Positions 7,863 through 13,342 of a stretch of DNA of 13,369 nucleotides are shown in pieces. The translations under genes and the position numbers were made by a program. The stretch covers positions 1-13,369 of the forward strand of contig DATGGU010000112.1 of NCBI GenBank assembly GCA_035308365.1. Direction: 5' to 3'. Below the pieces are notes generated by a model. The model was not told the origin of the DNA. It saw only the letters and a program-made list of their open reading frames with translations, and did not search any database. Position 1 is the first letter of the stretch; each line of letters opens with the position of its first letter. The DNA is from PALSA-505 sp035308365 (lineage in GTDB: Bacteria; Actinomycetota; Actinomycetes; Streptosporangiales; Streptosporangiaceae).

Positions 7863-8162
7863 CTACAGGCGCTCGCTGACCCACACCCAACCGCGCGACT
7901 CGTCGTGCACGGGCCGCACGACATGGACAGCTGACGAATCGCCTAGCTGGGCAATGACCCGAAGGAGCTGAAGATGCAGGTCGCCGGGCCTGTGCTCGTC
8001 ATGATGCGTCCTGTGCGCGACCAGCGTCACGACCGTGCTTTCGTGGCCGGCCAGCCGTGCCGTGACGTTGCCGTTGTAGTCGAGCCCGACCGTGGCGATT
8101 TCCCGGGCCCGGATGATTTCGGTCCCGTCATCGTTGGTCACCCACACATCTGGCGCGTCCAT
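7863..8162 (-). CDS. conserved-looking small protein of unknown function
   Basis: A 99-aa acidic/histidine-rich soluble protein beginning MDAPDVWVTNDDGTEIIRAR and ending GWVWVSERL. It has no signal peptide or membrane segment. The middle part (NVTARLAGHESTVVTLVAHR) reads like beta strands, followed by a helix (LHLQLLRVIAQLG). I do not recognise the family. Coding is supported by a textbook GGAGG 5 nt before ATG 8162, by strong GC3 bias and by a natural protein composition. It is transcribed divergently from the helicase gene, and a small hairpin follows its stop. Nothing here shows a function; linkage to the helicase could be incidental. Confidence 0.72.
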   Translation of the reverse strand: MDAPDVWVTNDDGTEIIRAREIATVGLDYNGNVTARLAGHESTVVTLVAHRTHHDEHRPGDLHLQLLRVIAQLGDSSAVHVVRPVHDESRGWVWVSERL

Positions 8163-8278
8163 GCGTGCCTCCTTGCCCCACTATCGCACTGCCGCGCTAC
8201 TGCGGCACACGGGCGGCCTCCCCGCTCGCCGCCGTGACACCCCGGCCGCTGGGGTGTTGCCCGCCCATGCGGCCGTGT

Positions 8279-8299
8279 CAGCACGGCGTGCTGTATGGT
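8279..8299 (+). promoter_or_regulatory. dyad with adjacent -10-like box upstream of the helicase
   Basis: CAGCACG-g-CGTGCTG (8279-8293) is a 15-bp dyad, immediately followed by TATGGT (8294-8299), which fits TAnnnT. A start near 8306 would give a leader of about 115 nt before the TTG start. No recognisable -35 is present, so this is only a candidate site. A separate TTGACA lies at 8388-8393, but it has no -10 at the right distance. Confidence 0.3.
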
Positions 8300-8422
8300 G
8301 GGCACCGCAGGTTATCAAGGCGCTGCCATCGGGGCACGCCGGTCGTACCTCGCCTCGGGCGAGCTGGTTCCCACGGACGTGGTGGCCTTGACACGCGGCC
8401 ACCCAAGTCCGAAAGAGATTCT

Positions 8423-9754
8423 TTGACTGCTCTGCTTCATGAGAAACCTCGTGCTGCCCGGCGCCGGAACGGCACATGTACGACTCCCGCGTCTGGCGGG
8501 ACGTTCGGTTCTCTCGGCGTCCCCGCGCCGTTGGCTGCCGCACTCGCCGGTGGCGGGATCACACAGCCGTTCCCCATCCAGGCCGCCGTACTGCCTGATG
8601 CGCTGGCCGGCCGCGACATCCTCGGCCGCGGCCGGACCGGGTCGGGAAAGACGCTCGCCTTCTCCATACCGCTCGCCGCCGGGCTGGCCGGGGGGCACAC
8701 CATGGCGTGCCGCCCACGCGGCCTGGTGCTGGTGCCAACCCGCGAGCTGGCCAGCCAGGTCCAGGCCGTCCTGAGCCCACTGGCCCGCGCGACCGGCCTG
8801 AGCGTCACGGCTGTCTTCGGCGGCGTCTCGCAGCATCCGCAGGTGGCCGCGCTGCGCAGCCGCGCCGACATCGTCGTCGCCTGCCCCGGGCGCCTGGCCG
8901 ATCTGATCGAGCAAGGCCATTGCCACCTGGGGGACGTCGAGATCAGCGTGCTCGACGAGGCGGACCACATGGCCGATGTCGGGTTCCTTCCCGTCGTCAG
9001 ACGGCTCCTTGACACCACCCCGCCGCAGGGCCAGCGGATGCTGTTCTCCGCGACCCTCGACAACGACGTCGATGTTCTCGCACGGCGCTATCTGAGCAAC
9101 CCGGCGCACCATGCCGTGGACCCGGCGGAACCGCCGCCGCGGATCGAGCACCATCTGCTCACGGTCGCGCCGGCCGACCGGGTAGGCGTGATCCGCGCCC
9201 TGGCGGGTGGTGACAACCGGTCGCTGATCTTCACCCGGACCAAGCATGGCGCGCAAAAACTTGCCCGCCAGCTCACCGCCGCCGGCGTGCCCGCCACCGA
9301 ACTGCACGGCAACCTGTCCCAGAACGCCCGGGCGAAGAACCTCGCCTCGTTCTCCTCGGGTGCCGTGCGCCTCCTCGTGGCGACCGACGTCGCCGCCCGC
9401 GGCATCCACGTGGACGGCATCGGCCTGGTCATCCACGCGGACTCACCCGCCGGGCACAAGGCCTACCTGCACAGGTCTGGGCGCACCGCCCGGGCCGGCG
9501 CGGCCGGCGTTGTGATCACCTTGCAGACCCCGGCGCAGGCCCGCGAGGTCCGCACCCTGCTGAGGCGAGCCAACGTGATCCCGCTGGCCGCCACGGTCAG
9601 CCCGGGATCGTCGCTGCTGCGCTCGATCGCCGGGCCGCCCGCCAAGCCGATCGCGTCCGCGCCACCCGCTGTGCACCGCACGGCTGCCGCCCCGGCCACC
9701 GGGACCGGCGCTGTCGCGATGTCCGCCGGCTACCGCGGCCGCCGCAAACGCTGA
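8423..9754 (+). CDS. DEAD-box ATP-dependent RNA helicase
   Basis: A 443-aa cytoplasmic helicase that unwinds short RNA duplexes. All motifs are in order: Q motif (FGSLGVPAPL ... GITQPFPIQ, 28-53), I GRTGSGKT (70-77), Ia PTRELA (105-110), GG (133-134), Ib CPGRL (154-158, Cys where Thr is usual), II DEAD (178-181), III SAT (209-211), IV LIFTRTK (268-274), V ATDVAARGIHV (320-330) and VI HRSGRTARAG (350-359), then a basic tail ending YRGRRKR. The start is not an ATG: the first in-frame ATG (8702) falls after motif I. TTG 8423 is preceded by GAAAGAGA and gives a normal helicase N-terminus. The frame is open back to a GTG at 8165, but that stretch looks non-coding and runs into the ribosome binding site of the divergent gene. 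The next gene is a cold shock protein, so an RNA-remodelling role in cold adaptation (as for CsdA/DeaD) is likely by context. Confidence 0.92.
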   Translation: MTALLHEKPRAARRRNGTCTTPASGGTFGSLGVPAPLAAALAGGGITQPFPIQAAVLPDALAGRDILGRGRTGSGKTLAFSIPLAAGLAGGHTMACRPRGLVLVPTRELASQVQAVLSPLARATGLSVTAVFGGVSQHPQVAALRSRADIVVACPGRLADLIEQGHCHLGDVEISVLDEADHMADVGFLPVVRRLLDTTPPQGQRMLFSATLDNDVDVLARRYLSNPAHHAVDPAEPPPRIEHHLLTVAPADRVGVIRALAGGDNRSLIFTRTKHGAQKLARQLTAAGVPATELHGNLSQNARAKNLASFSSGAVRLLVATDVAARGIHVDGIGLVIHADSPAGHKAYLHRSGRTARAGAAGVVITLQTPAQAREVRTLLRRANVIPLAATVSPGSSLLRSIAGPPAKPIASAPPAVHRTAAAPATGTGAVAMSAGYRGRRKR

Positions 9755-9765
9755 CGTCACGTCGT

Positions 9766-9801
9766 GGGCGCGCCGGGCGTCATTTCCCGCCCGGCGCGCC
9801 C
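9766..9801 (+). terminator. terminator hairpin of the helicase gene
   Basis: GGGCGCGCCGGGCG (9766-9779) pairs perfectly with CGCCCGGCGCGCCC (9788-9801): a 14-bp GC stem with an 8-nt loop, 11 bp after the stop codon. There is no U-tract, which is usual for actinomycete terminators. It implies that the helicase and the cold shock gene are separate transcripts. Confidence 0.8.
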
Positions 9802-9972
9802 CCGGCAGCGCCGCCCGGGAAGACTCCAGGGTGACTGCCAGGAATATGAGGGCCAGCGGACACGCTGGAACCAACGGCTGTTGTCGAAGTTTGCGATCGT
9901 GAAGGCGTCCGCAGTTTTGGCAGTGGGCGCCTCGCCGTTTGCCTGGACCTTCGTTCCCGCGGCGGGCAACCC

Positions 9973-10007
9973 AGCCGATCCGCGTAAACCACGCGGATCG
10001 TCGGCTC
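9973..10007 (+). promoter_or_regulatory. hairpin in the csp 5' leader
   Basis: GATCCGCGT (9977-9985) and ACGCGGATC (9991-9999) form a perfect 9-bp stem with loop AAACC. Outer bases (AGCCG against CGGCT) can extend the stem across a small bulge. It ends a few nucleotides before the AAGGAG ribosome binding site of the cold shock gene, where leader structures control translation or mRNA stability in other csp genes. That it acts this way here is inference. Confidence 0.5.
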
Positions 10008-10028
10008 ATCCCTCCAAGGAGACAGCAA

Positions 10029-10232
10029 ATGGCTCAAGGAACCGTGAAGTGGTTCAACCCGGACAAGGGGTTTGGTTTCATCGCCCCCGATGACGGAACC
10101 GCGGACGTTTTCGTTCACTACTCTGCGATCGACACAGGTGGCTACCGCTCGCTGGCTGAGAACCAGAAGGTGGAATACACCGTGAACCAGGGCCCGAAGG
10201 GCCCGCAGGCCGCCCAGGTCCGGGTACTCTGA
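10029..10232 (+). CDS. CspA-family cold shock protein
   Basis: A 67-aa single cold-shock (OB-fold) domain beginning MAQGTVKWFNPDKGFGFIAP. RNP1 is KGFGFI (13-18) and RNP2 is DVFVHY (26-31), with Trp8 and the aromatic face complete; the length is standard. Such proteins bind single-stranded RNA/DNA and melt secondary structure as RNA chaperones, either in the cold or constitutively. AAGGAG lies 7-8 nt before ATG 10029. The upstream 274 bp hold the helicase terminator and a leader hairpin, and a strong terminator follows, so it is probably monocistronic. The neighbouring RNA helicase suggests a joint role in RNA unfolding. The symbol is left empty because actinomycetes carry many paralogues. Confidence 0.96.
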   Translation: MAQGTVKWFNPDKGFGFIAPDDGTADVFVHYSAIDTGGYRSLAENQKVEYTVNQGPKGPQAAQVRVL

Positions 10233-10242
10233 CCCGCCTCGC

Positions 10243-10279
10243 GCGGCAGGCCCGCGGCCCTTGGGCGCGGGCCTGCCGC
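10243..10279 (+). terminator. terminator hairpin of the cold shock gene
   Basis: GCGGCAGGCCCGCG (10243-10256) pairs perfectly with CGCGGGCCTGCCGC (10266-10279), a 14-bp stem with a 9-nt loop, starting 10 bp after the stop codon. There is no U-run. Confidence 0.85.
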
Positions 10280-10340
10280 CTCCCGGGCCAAGCGATTACG
10301 CCCGAATTCGGCCCCTGAACCAGGTCAGGCAGAAGATTCC

Positions 10341-10371
10341 TTGCCGCCCGCGCCGTAGACAGGCGGATACT
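10341..10371 (+). promoter_or_regulatory. candidate promoter of the 75-aa gene
   Basis: TTGCCG (10341-10346) and GATACT (10366-10371), 19 bp apart, resemble a vegetative promoter. Transcription would begin about 8 bp later, at or next to ATG 10379, giving a leaderless mRNA. This would explain the poor ribosome binding site. Confidence 0.35.
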
Positions 10372-10378
10372 GGTAACA

Positions 10379-10606
10379 ATGAATCCTTACCCCGCCGGTC
10401 CCCGGCGCCACCTGGCAACCAGTCCGTTCAGCCCCCCCGATCCCGAGCCGCCCGCCGAGTGCTTCGCGGCAGACGACAAGGTCACCCACGACAAGTACGG
10501 CCTCGGCACGGTCACCGGGGTCGAAGAGGGAATCGCTCTGCTCATCGACTTCGGCTCCCATGTGCGGCGCATCCTGATACCGTGCGCCAAGCTGTCCAAG
10601 CTCTGA
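10379..10606 (+). CDS. small CarD/Tudor-like protein
   Basis: A 75-aa protein: a Pro-rich, probably disordered N-terminus (MNPYPAGPRRHLATSPFSPP), then a compact beta domain, DKVTHDKYGLGTVTGVEEGI and LLIDFGSHVRRI, ending PCAKLSKL. The pattern V.H..YG.G.V....G....V.FG......PCAKL is that of small SH3/Tudor-like barrels, as in the start of CarD and the C-terminus of UvrD/PcrA, which bind RNA polymerase or other proteins. Short stand-alone versions occur widely in actinomycetes, with function not known to me. The start is uncertain: no good ribosome binding site, but a -10-like box sits 8 bp upstream, so translation may be leaderless. It converges on the MEDS-HATPase gene. Confidence 0.75.
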   Translation: MNPYPAGPRRHLATSPFSPPDPEPPAECFAADDKVTHDKYGLGTVTGVEEGIALLIDFGSHVRRILIPCAKLSKL

Positions 10607-10789
10607 GGCCGAGAGCAGCTAAGCGCCCGCCGGAAGTCCACGATGCCGCGCCCCCGGCCACGGCCAGCGGCGCGAGCCAACGCGTGCCAAGGTAAGTGAC
10701 AGTCATGTTCCGCAGAGCGCTTGCAGGCGTTCCGGGGCGATCCCGCCACCAGGTCCATTTCCCGCGCTCGACACCTTCGATGAGGCCGG

Positions 10790-10807
10790 CCCGGGCGAAG
10801 ACCCGGG
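10790..10807. terminator. weak hairpin between convergent genes
   Basis: CCCGGG (10790-10795) and CCCGGG (10802-10807) can pair as a 6-bp stem with a 6-nt loop. It lies between the ends of the 75-aa gene and the MEDS-HATPase gene and could serve either strand. The remaining bases of 10607-10860 show nothing convincing. Confidence 0.3.
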
Positions 10808-10860
10808 TGCGGCATCCAGATGATCCACCCATGGGTTCCGGTCTGCCGGCCCGGCGTGGC

Positions 10861-11820
10861 TCAGCCAGGTATCGTCCCGCTGCGGAGCCTGACGGTGAAG
10901 CCATCGTCGGCATGCCTGAGCGCGACGTCGATGTCAAGCTGGTGCATGGCCCACAGCCCAAGGCCAAGTCGCCGGTCCGAGATGTTGCCTGGAGCGGGGA
11001 CGAGGCCTGCCAGGTGATCGGCTGGGCCGCGGCCTGTGTCGTGAACGGTGACCACGATGCGGCCCGGGGTGGCCCAGATGCGTACGGTCGCGGGCGGGCG
11101 GCCGTGGCGGTGTGCGTTGCTGACTGCTTCGGAGACGCCGATCAGCAGGTCGTCGAGCGCGGTGGCGGGGATGCGGCCGGGGCCGATCCGCGCGAGCGCG
11201 TGCCGGGCTTCGGCGGCGGGCCGGTTGACCAGTTCGATCGTGGGCGCGCAGTCTTCGAGCGGATCGGGTACGTACGGGAGGCCGTTGAATACCAAGACGT
11301 CTTGGTAGCGGTCGCTGGCCCGGCGGTCTCCGGCCGGCGAGACAATGCGGGGATGCGTGCGTTCGACGATGTCTAGCACCGCCGGGGGCGCGGTCGCGGT
11401 GTCGTACAGGCACCGGCCCCATACCGGGAACTCCTGCCAGACGATGTTGACGGCCGATTCGTAGCGGTCCCATCCCTCGAACCGTCCCCCGTTGCCCGGA
11501 TGGGGCACGTCCCCGGCGATCCGGATCTGCTGGGCGCCCATGGCGACATGAAATTCAAACAGCCGCCGGTAGGTTGCGATCGCCCGGGCCGGGGTTGCGT
11601 ACAGGCTCTTGCCGCCGATGAATTCCACGGCGGACGGATCGGTGAGCCAGGACCGCACCAGGCGGCTCTTGCGGTCGTCATAACCGATGATGACGGGCTC
11701 GCCCGCGGCGATGCCCTCTTCGGCGAACGGCACGATCAGGGCGGCGAACTCGGCATCAGAGCTGTAGAAGCCGGCCTCGTGGAAGTGGCCAACCTGGCCA
11801 CGCGCCGCGCCAGTCCTCAT
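10861..11820 (-). CDS. MEDS-domain sensor with HATPase (anti-sigma factor-like kinase)
   Basis: A 319-aa cytoplasmic regulator with two parts. Residues ~11-165 are a MEDS (DcmR-type sensory) domain: HFHEAGFYSSDAEFAALIVP, GIAAGEPVIIGYDD, FIGGKSLYATP and a late WQEFPVWGRCLYD. Residues ~200-315 are an RsbW/SpoIIAB-like HATPase: N box E231-A-V-S-N235-A-H-R-H238, G1 as D261-T-G-R-G and G2 as LGLGLW (285-290). There is no phospho-acceptor His domain, so it is an anti-sigma/Ser kinase-type protein rather than a classical histidine kinase. MEDS domains are proposed to sense small ligands. ATG 11820 is chosen because GGGGG lies 7-8 nt upstream; a GTG abuts it at 11823. The ATG overlaps the stop of an upstream CsbD-like frame (TGATG), implying coupled translation. 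A STAS protein is the expected partner, and one is encoded 0.9 kb away. Confidence 0.9.
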   Translation of the reverse strand: MRTGAARGQVGHFHEAGFYSSDAEFAALIVPFAEEGIAAGEPVIIGYDDRKSRLVRSWLTDPSAVEFIGGKSLYATPARAIATYRRLFEFHVAMGAQQIRIAGDVPHPGNGGRFEGWDRYESAVNIVWQEFPVWGRCLYDTATAPPAVLDIVERTHPRIVSPAGDRRASDRYQDVLVFNGLPYVPDPLEDCAPTIELVNRPAAEARHALARIGPGRIPATALDDLLIGVSEAVSNAHRHGRPPATVRIWATPGRIVVTVHDTGRGPADHLAGLVPAPGNISDRRLGLGLWAMHQLDIDVALRHADDGFTVRLRSGTIPG

Positions 11821-12025
11821 CACAAAGCCCCCGTGTCCCCAGCGTCCGGGCGGGCAGCCTCCCCCCCAGCAGCGCTGGGGGTGCTGAGCGTCCGCGTCGC
11901 GTCTATCGTCTCACCCTCCGTTACTTCGTTGCCGGTGTCCTTCAGCTTCTCACCGGCCTGCTTCAGGGTGGCCTTGTTGTGCGCGCTTGCCGGAATACCC
12001 TCTTTCTCCCCGGCGCGGTTACCCG
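11820..12025 (-). pseudogene. CsbD-like C-terminal fragment lacking a start codon
   Basis: Reading the minus strand in the frame that ends at TGA 11820-11822 gives VAGNRAGEKEGIPAS, then AHNKATLKQAGEKLKDTGNE and a ~35-residue Gly/Ala/Thr tail. LKQAGEKLKD, and the spacing from GN to LKQ, match the second half of CsbD proteins, small general-stress proteins (csbD is in the Bacillus sigma-B regulon). No ATG, GTG or TTG precedes it before the in-frame TAA at 12239-12241, and the normal CsbD N-terminus (KxKNKAQxxKGKxKE type) is not in any nearby frame. The break coincides with the edge of the 133-bp tandem repeat. Its stop overlaps the MEDS gene start as TGATG, which suggests a former or still working coupled operon. 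Identification is from a short motif, so it is moderate. Confidence 0.55.
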
Positions 12026-12275
12026 CTACTGGCAGGCATTACGGTCGGCTTCCCCCGACCCCGGTGCCCAAACCAGTTCGCACACCGAATCAGCGACAGC
12101 GCCCAGGATCTGGAGTGCCGCGTCCAGCGCGGTCGTGGTCTGCCGGCGCGGTTACCCGCCACCGGCAGGCATTACGGTCGGCTTCCCCCGACCCCGGTGC
12201 CCAAAGCAGCCCGCACACCGGGTCAGCGAGAGCGCCCAGGACCTGGGGTCCCGGGTCCAGCGCGGTCGTGGTCAG
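12010..12275. repeat. 133-bp tandem duplication, two copies about 90% identical
   Basis: Copy 1 covers 12010-12142 and copy 2 12143-12275; both begin CCGGCGCGGTTACCCGC and end GTCCAGCGCGGTCGTGGTC plus 2 bp. By eye there are about 13 mismatches in 133 positions and no gaps. Copy 2 contains the last ~17 codons and the stop of the minus-strand winged-helix gene; copy 1 runs into the CsbD-like fragment. The divergence shows that the duplication is not recent. No transposase or terminal inverted repeats accompany it. Confidence 0.9.
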
Positions 12276-12633
12276 CCGGGCCTGCCGCGGCAGGGCTGCC
12301 CGGGGGCCCTTCGGCCGGCCCAGGTTCGGCGACGTCGCCGGAGGTGGCCAGCACGGCGAGGAACGGGCCGACCCGGAGCCCTTCCTGGGCGGGATGACGG
12401 AACGAACTGTCCGGATTCACGGTGTACCTGGTGCGGCGTCCGGTCCGGGTGCGGGTGATGTAGCCCGCGGATTCCAGGTCGGCCACTATGGCCTGCACCG
12501 TGCGCTCAGTGAGGCCGGCAGCGGCGCTGATGTCCCGGATCCGGGCACCAGGGTTGCGGGCAATCTCCACCAGTACGTGCCCGTGCCCGGTCAGCAGCGT
12601 CCAACTGCCTTCGCGCTCGCTAGGATGACGCAT
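12223..12633 (-). CDS. winged-helix transcriptional regulator
   Basis: A 136-aa protein whose first ~75 residues form a MarR/ArsR-like winged helix: WTLLTGHGHVLVEIARNPGA, then the HTH (ARIRDISAAAGLTERTVQAI, followed by VADLESAGYI, about 30-59) and a basic wing RTRTGRRTRYTVNP (60-73). The C-terminal ~36 residues are Pro/Gly/Ala-rich, and the last 17 codons lie in the 133-bp repeat. ATG 12633 is preferred because TATAAT sits exactly 7 bp upstream, predicting a leaderless transcript. An ATG at 12681 would add 16 residues (MRKISREISREDIIRG) but has no ribosome binding site, and its codons overlap that -10 box. It is divergent from a STAS gene and upstream of the CsbD-like/MEDS pair, so control of either is plausible by context only. 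The ligand is unknown. Confidence 0.8.
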   Translation of the reverse strand: MRHPSEREGSWTLLTGHGHVLVEIARNPGARIRDISAAAGLTERTVQAIVADLESAGYITRTRTGRRTRYTVNPDSSFRHPAQEGLRVGPFLAVLATSGDVAEPGPAEGPPGSPAAAGPADHDRAGPGTPGPGRSR

Positions 12634-12757
12634 ACCCCTGATTATATCCTCACGAGAGATTTCACGCGAGATTTTTCTCATGTTATTATTGACAGGTCTT
12701 CGTTGGACGTCGATCCTGGAAGTGTCACAACGGGGCCCGATGCGGGGAGGGATGGCG
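12634..12757. promoter_or_regulatory. divergent promoter region with direct repeats
   Basis: An AT-rich stretch in GC-rich surroundings. Toward the winged-helix gene (minus): TATAAT at complement(12641-12646), with a 12-bp direct repeat AAATCTCGCGTG / AAATCTCTCGTG just upstream (complement of about 12650-12673) in place of a -35. Toward the STAS gene (plus): TTGACA at 12689-12694, with a weak GATCCT 17 bp on. TGTTATTATTGACA (12681-12694) is an imperfect dyad overlapping that -35. This arrangement suits an autoregulating winged-helix repressor or activator; binding is inferred. Confidence 0.5.
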
Positions 12758-13186
12758 ATGACCACGGCCCCCAGCGGGAAGCCTGCCGCCCCCGGCAACA
12801 AGCCGCAGCCCACCTCACCGCCGCCAGCCACGGCCGGGGCAGCGGCATCACCGCAGCAGCCGCGGCTGACCGTGATCACGCTGCCTGGCGAGATCGATGT
12901 CAGCAATGACCGCCAGATCCAAGACACGCTGACCAGCGCACTGGACGACGGGACGGCAGTACTGGTCGCCGATGCGAGCAGGACAACCTTCTGCGGGTGC
13001 TCGGGGGTGACCGCGCTGCTACTTGCTCATCACCGGGCGGCCGCCGCCGAAGCGCAGCTACGGGTCGTGGTGAGCAGTCCCTCGATGCGGCGGATACTGG
13101 AGCTGACCGCCGCCAACCAGGTACTCAACACCTACCCCACCCTGGCCGCGGCGCTCACCGATGCGCAGACACCTCACCAATCATGA
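12758..13186 (+). CDS. STAS-domain protein, atypical phosphorylation loop
   Basis: A 142-aa protein with a Pro/Ala-rich disordered N-terminus (1-35) and one STAS domain (36-138): RLTVITLPGEIDVSNDRQIQ, AVLVADASRTTFCGCSGVTA, VVVSSPSMRRILELTAANQV, NTYPTLAAAL. Ser82 is at the phosphorylation position, but the Asp that usually stands two residues before it (D-x-S-G) is Gly80 (GCSG), so phosphorylation control may be altered. It is an anti-anti-sigma candidate for an RsbW-like kinase; the MEDS-HATPase protein encoded 0.9 kb away is the obvious partner to consider. ATG 12758 was chosen because GGGGAGG lies 7 nt upstream. In-frame ATGs at 12740 and 12752 either precede or crowd that site, and an ATG-like start at 12680 would run through the promoter region. 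Confidence 0.85.
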   Translation: MTTAPSGKPAAPGNKPQPTSPPPATAGAAASPQQPRLTVITLPGEIDVSNDRQIQDTLTSALDDGTAVLVADASRTTFCGCSGVTALLLAHHRAAAAEAQLRVVVSSPSMRRILELTAANQVLNTYPTLAAALTDAQTPHQS

Positions 13187-13223
13187 TCCATCACCCGGGG
13201 TGCCACGCGTACATCATGGATCA
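13184..13223 (+). terminator. inverted repeat at the end of the second STAS gene
   Basis: TGATCCAT (13184-13191, including the stop codon) and ATGGATCA (13216-13223) are perfect 8-bp complements with a 24-nt loop. This could be a weak terminator or a protein site. The long loop makes it doubtful. Confidence 0.25.
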
Positions 13224-13291
13224 AGCAGCGCGGGGCTGACCGCACCTCAGCCAGCCGCAACGACGCCGCAATACTGCATGCCACGCAGAAC

Positions 13292-13330
13292 CAGGGCTTC
13301 CGCCGGATCGGAATCTCGGCGGAAGCCCTG
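13292..13330 (-). terminator. terminator hairpin downstream of the tRNA
   Basis: CAGGGCTTCCGCCG (13292-13305) pairs perfectly with CGGCGGAAGCCCTG (13317-13330), a 14-bp stem with an 11-nt loop. It starts 12 bp beyond the tRNA 3' end on the minus strand and is best read as its terminator. It might also stop plus-strand transcription from the STAS gene. Confidence 0.7.
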
Positions 13331-13342
13331 CTCAGGAGCCTG

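Noticed and set aside
7722..7934. 70-codon plus-strand frame
   Set aside because: Overlaps the well-supported 99-aa minus-strand gene and has no ribosome binding site.
8388..8393. TTGACA as -35 of the helicase promoter
   Set aside because: No TAnnnT at 16-19 bp downstream; the start codon follows too soon.
8165..8422. Upstream extension of the helicase to GTG 8165
   Set aside because: Protein is Cys/Pro/Arg-rich and unlike helicase N-termini, and it overlaps the ribosome binding site of the divergent gene.
8315..9436. 373-codon minus-strand open frame across the helicase
   Set aside because: Antisense shadow of a gene with all DEAD-box motifs; composition Gly/Arg/Gln-rich without a recognisable fold.
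10542..10967. 141-codon minus-strand frame between the 75-aa gene and the MEDS gene
   Set aside because: Overlaps the ends of both supported genes, and there is no ribosome binding site or recognisable domain.
12010..12275. CRISPR array or insertion sequence
   Set aside because: Only two adjacent 133-bp copies with no spacers, no cas genes, no transposase and no terminal inverted repeats.
11500..12909. 469-codon plus-strand open frame
   Set aside because: It lies antisense to the MEDS and winged-helix genes, crosses both copies of the tandem repeat, and its protein is low-complexity; a shadow caused by high GC.
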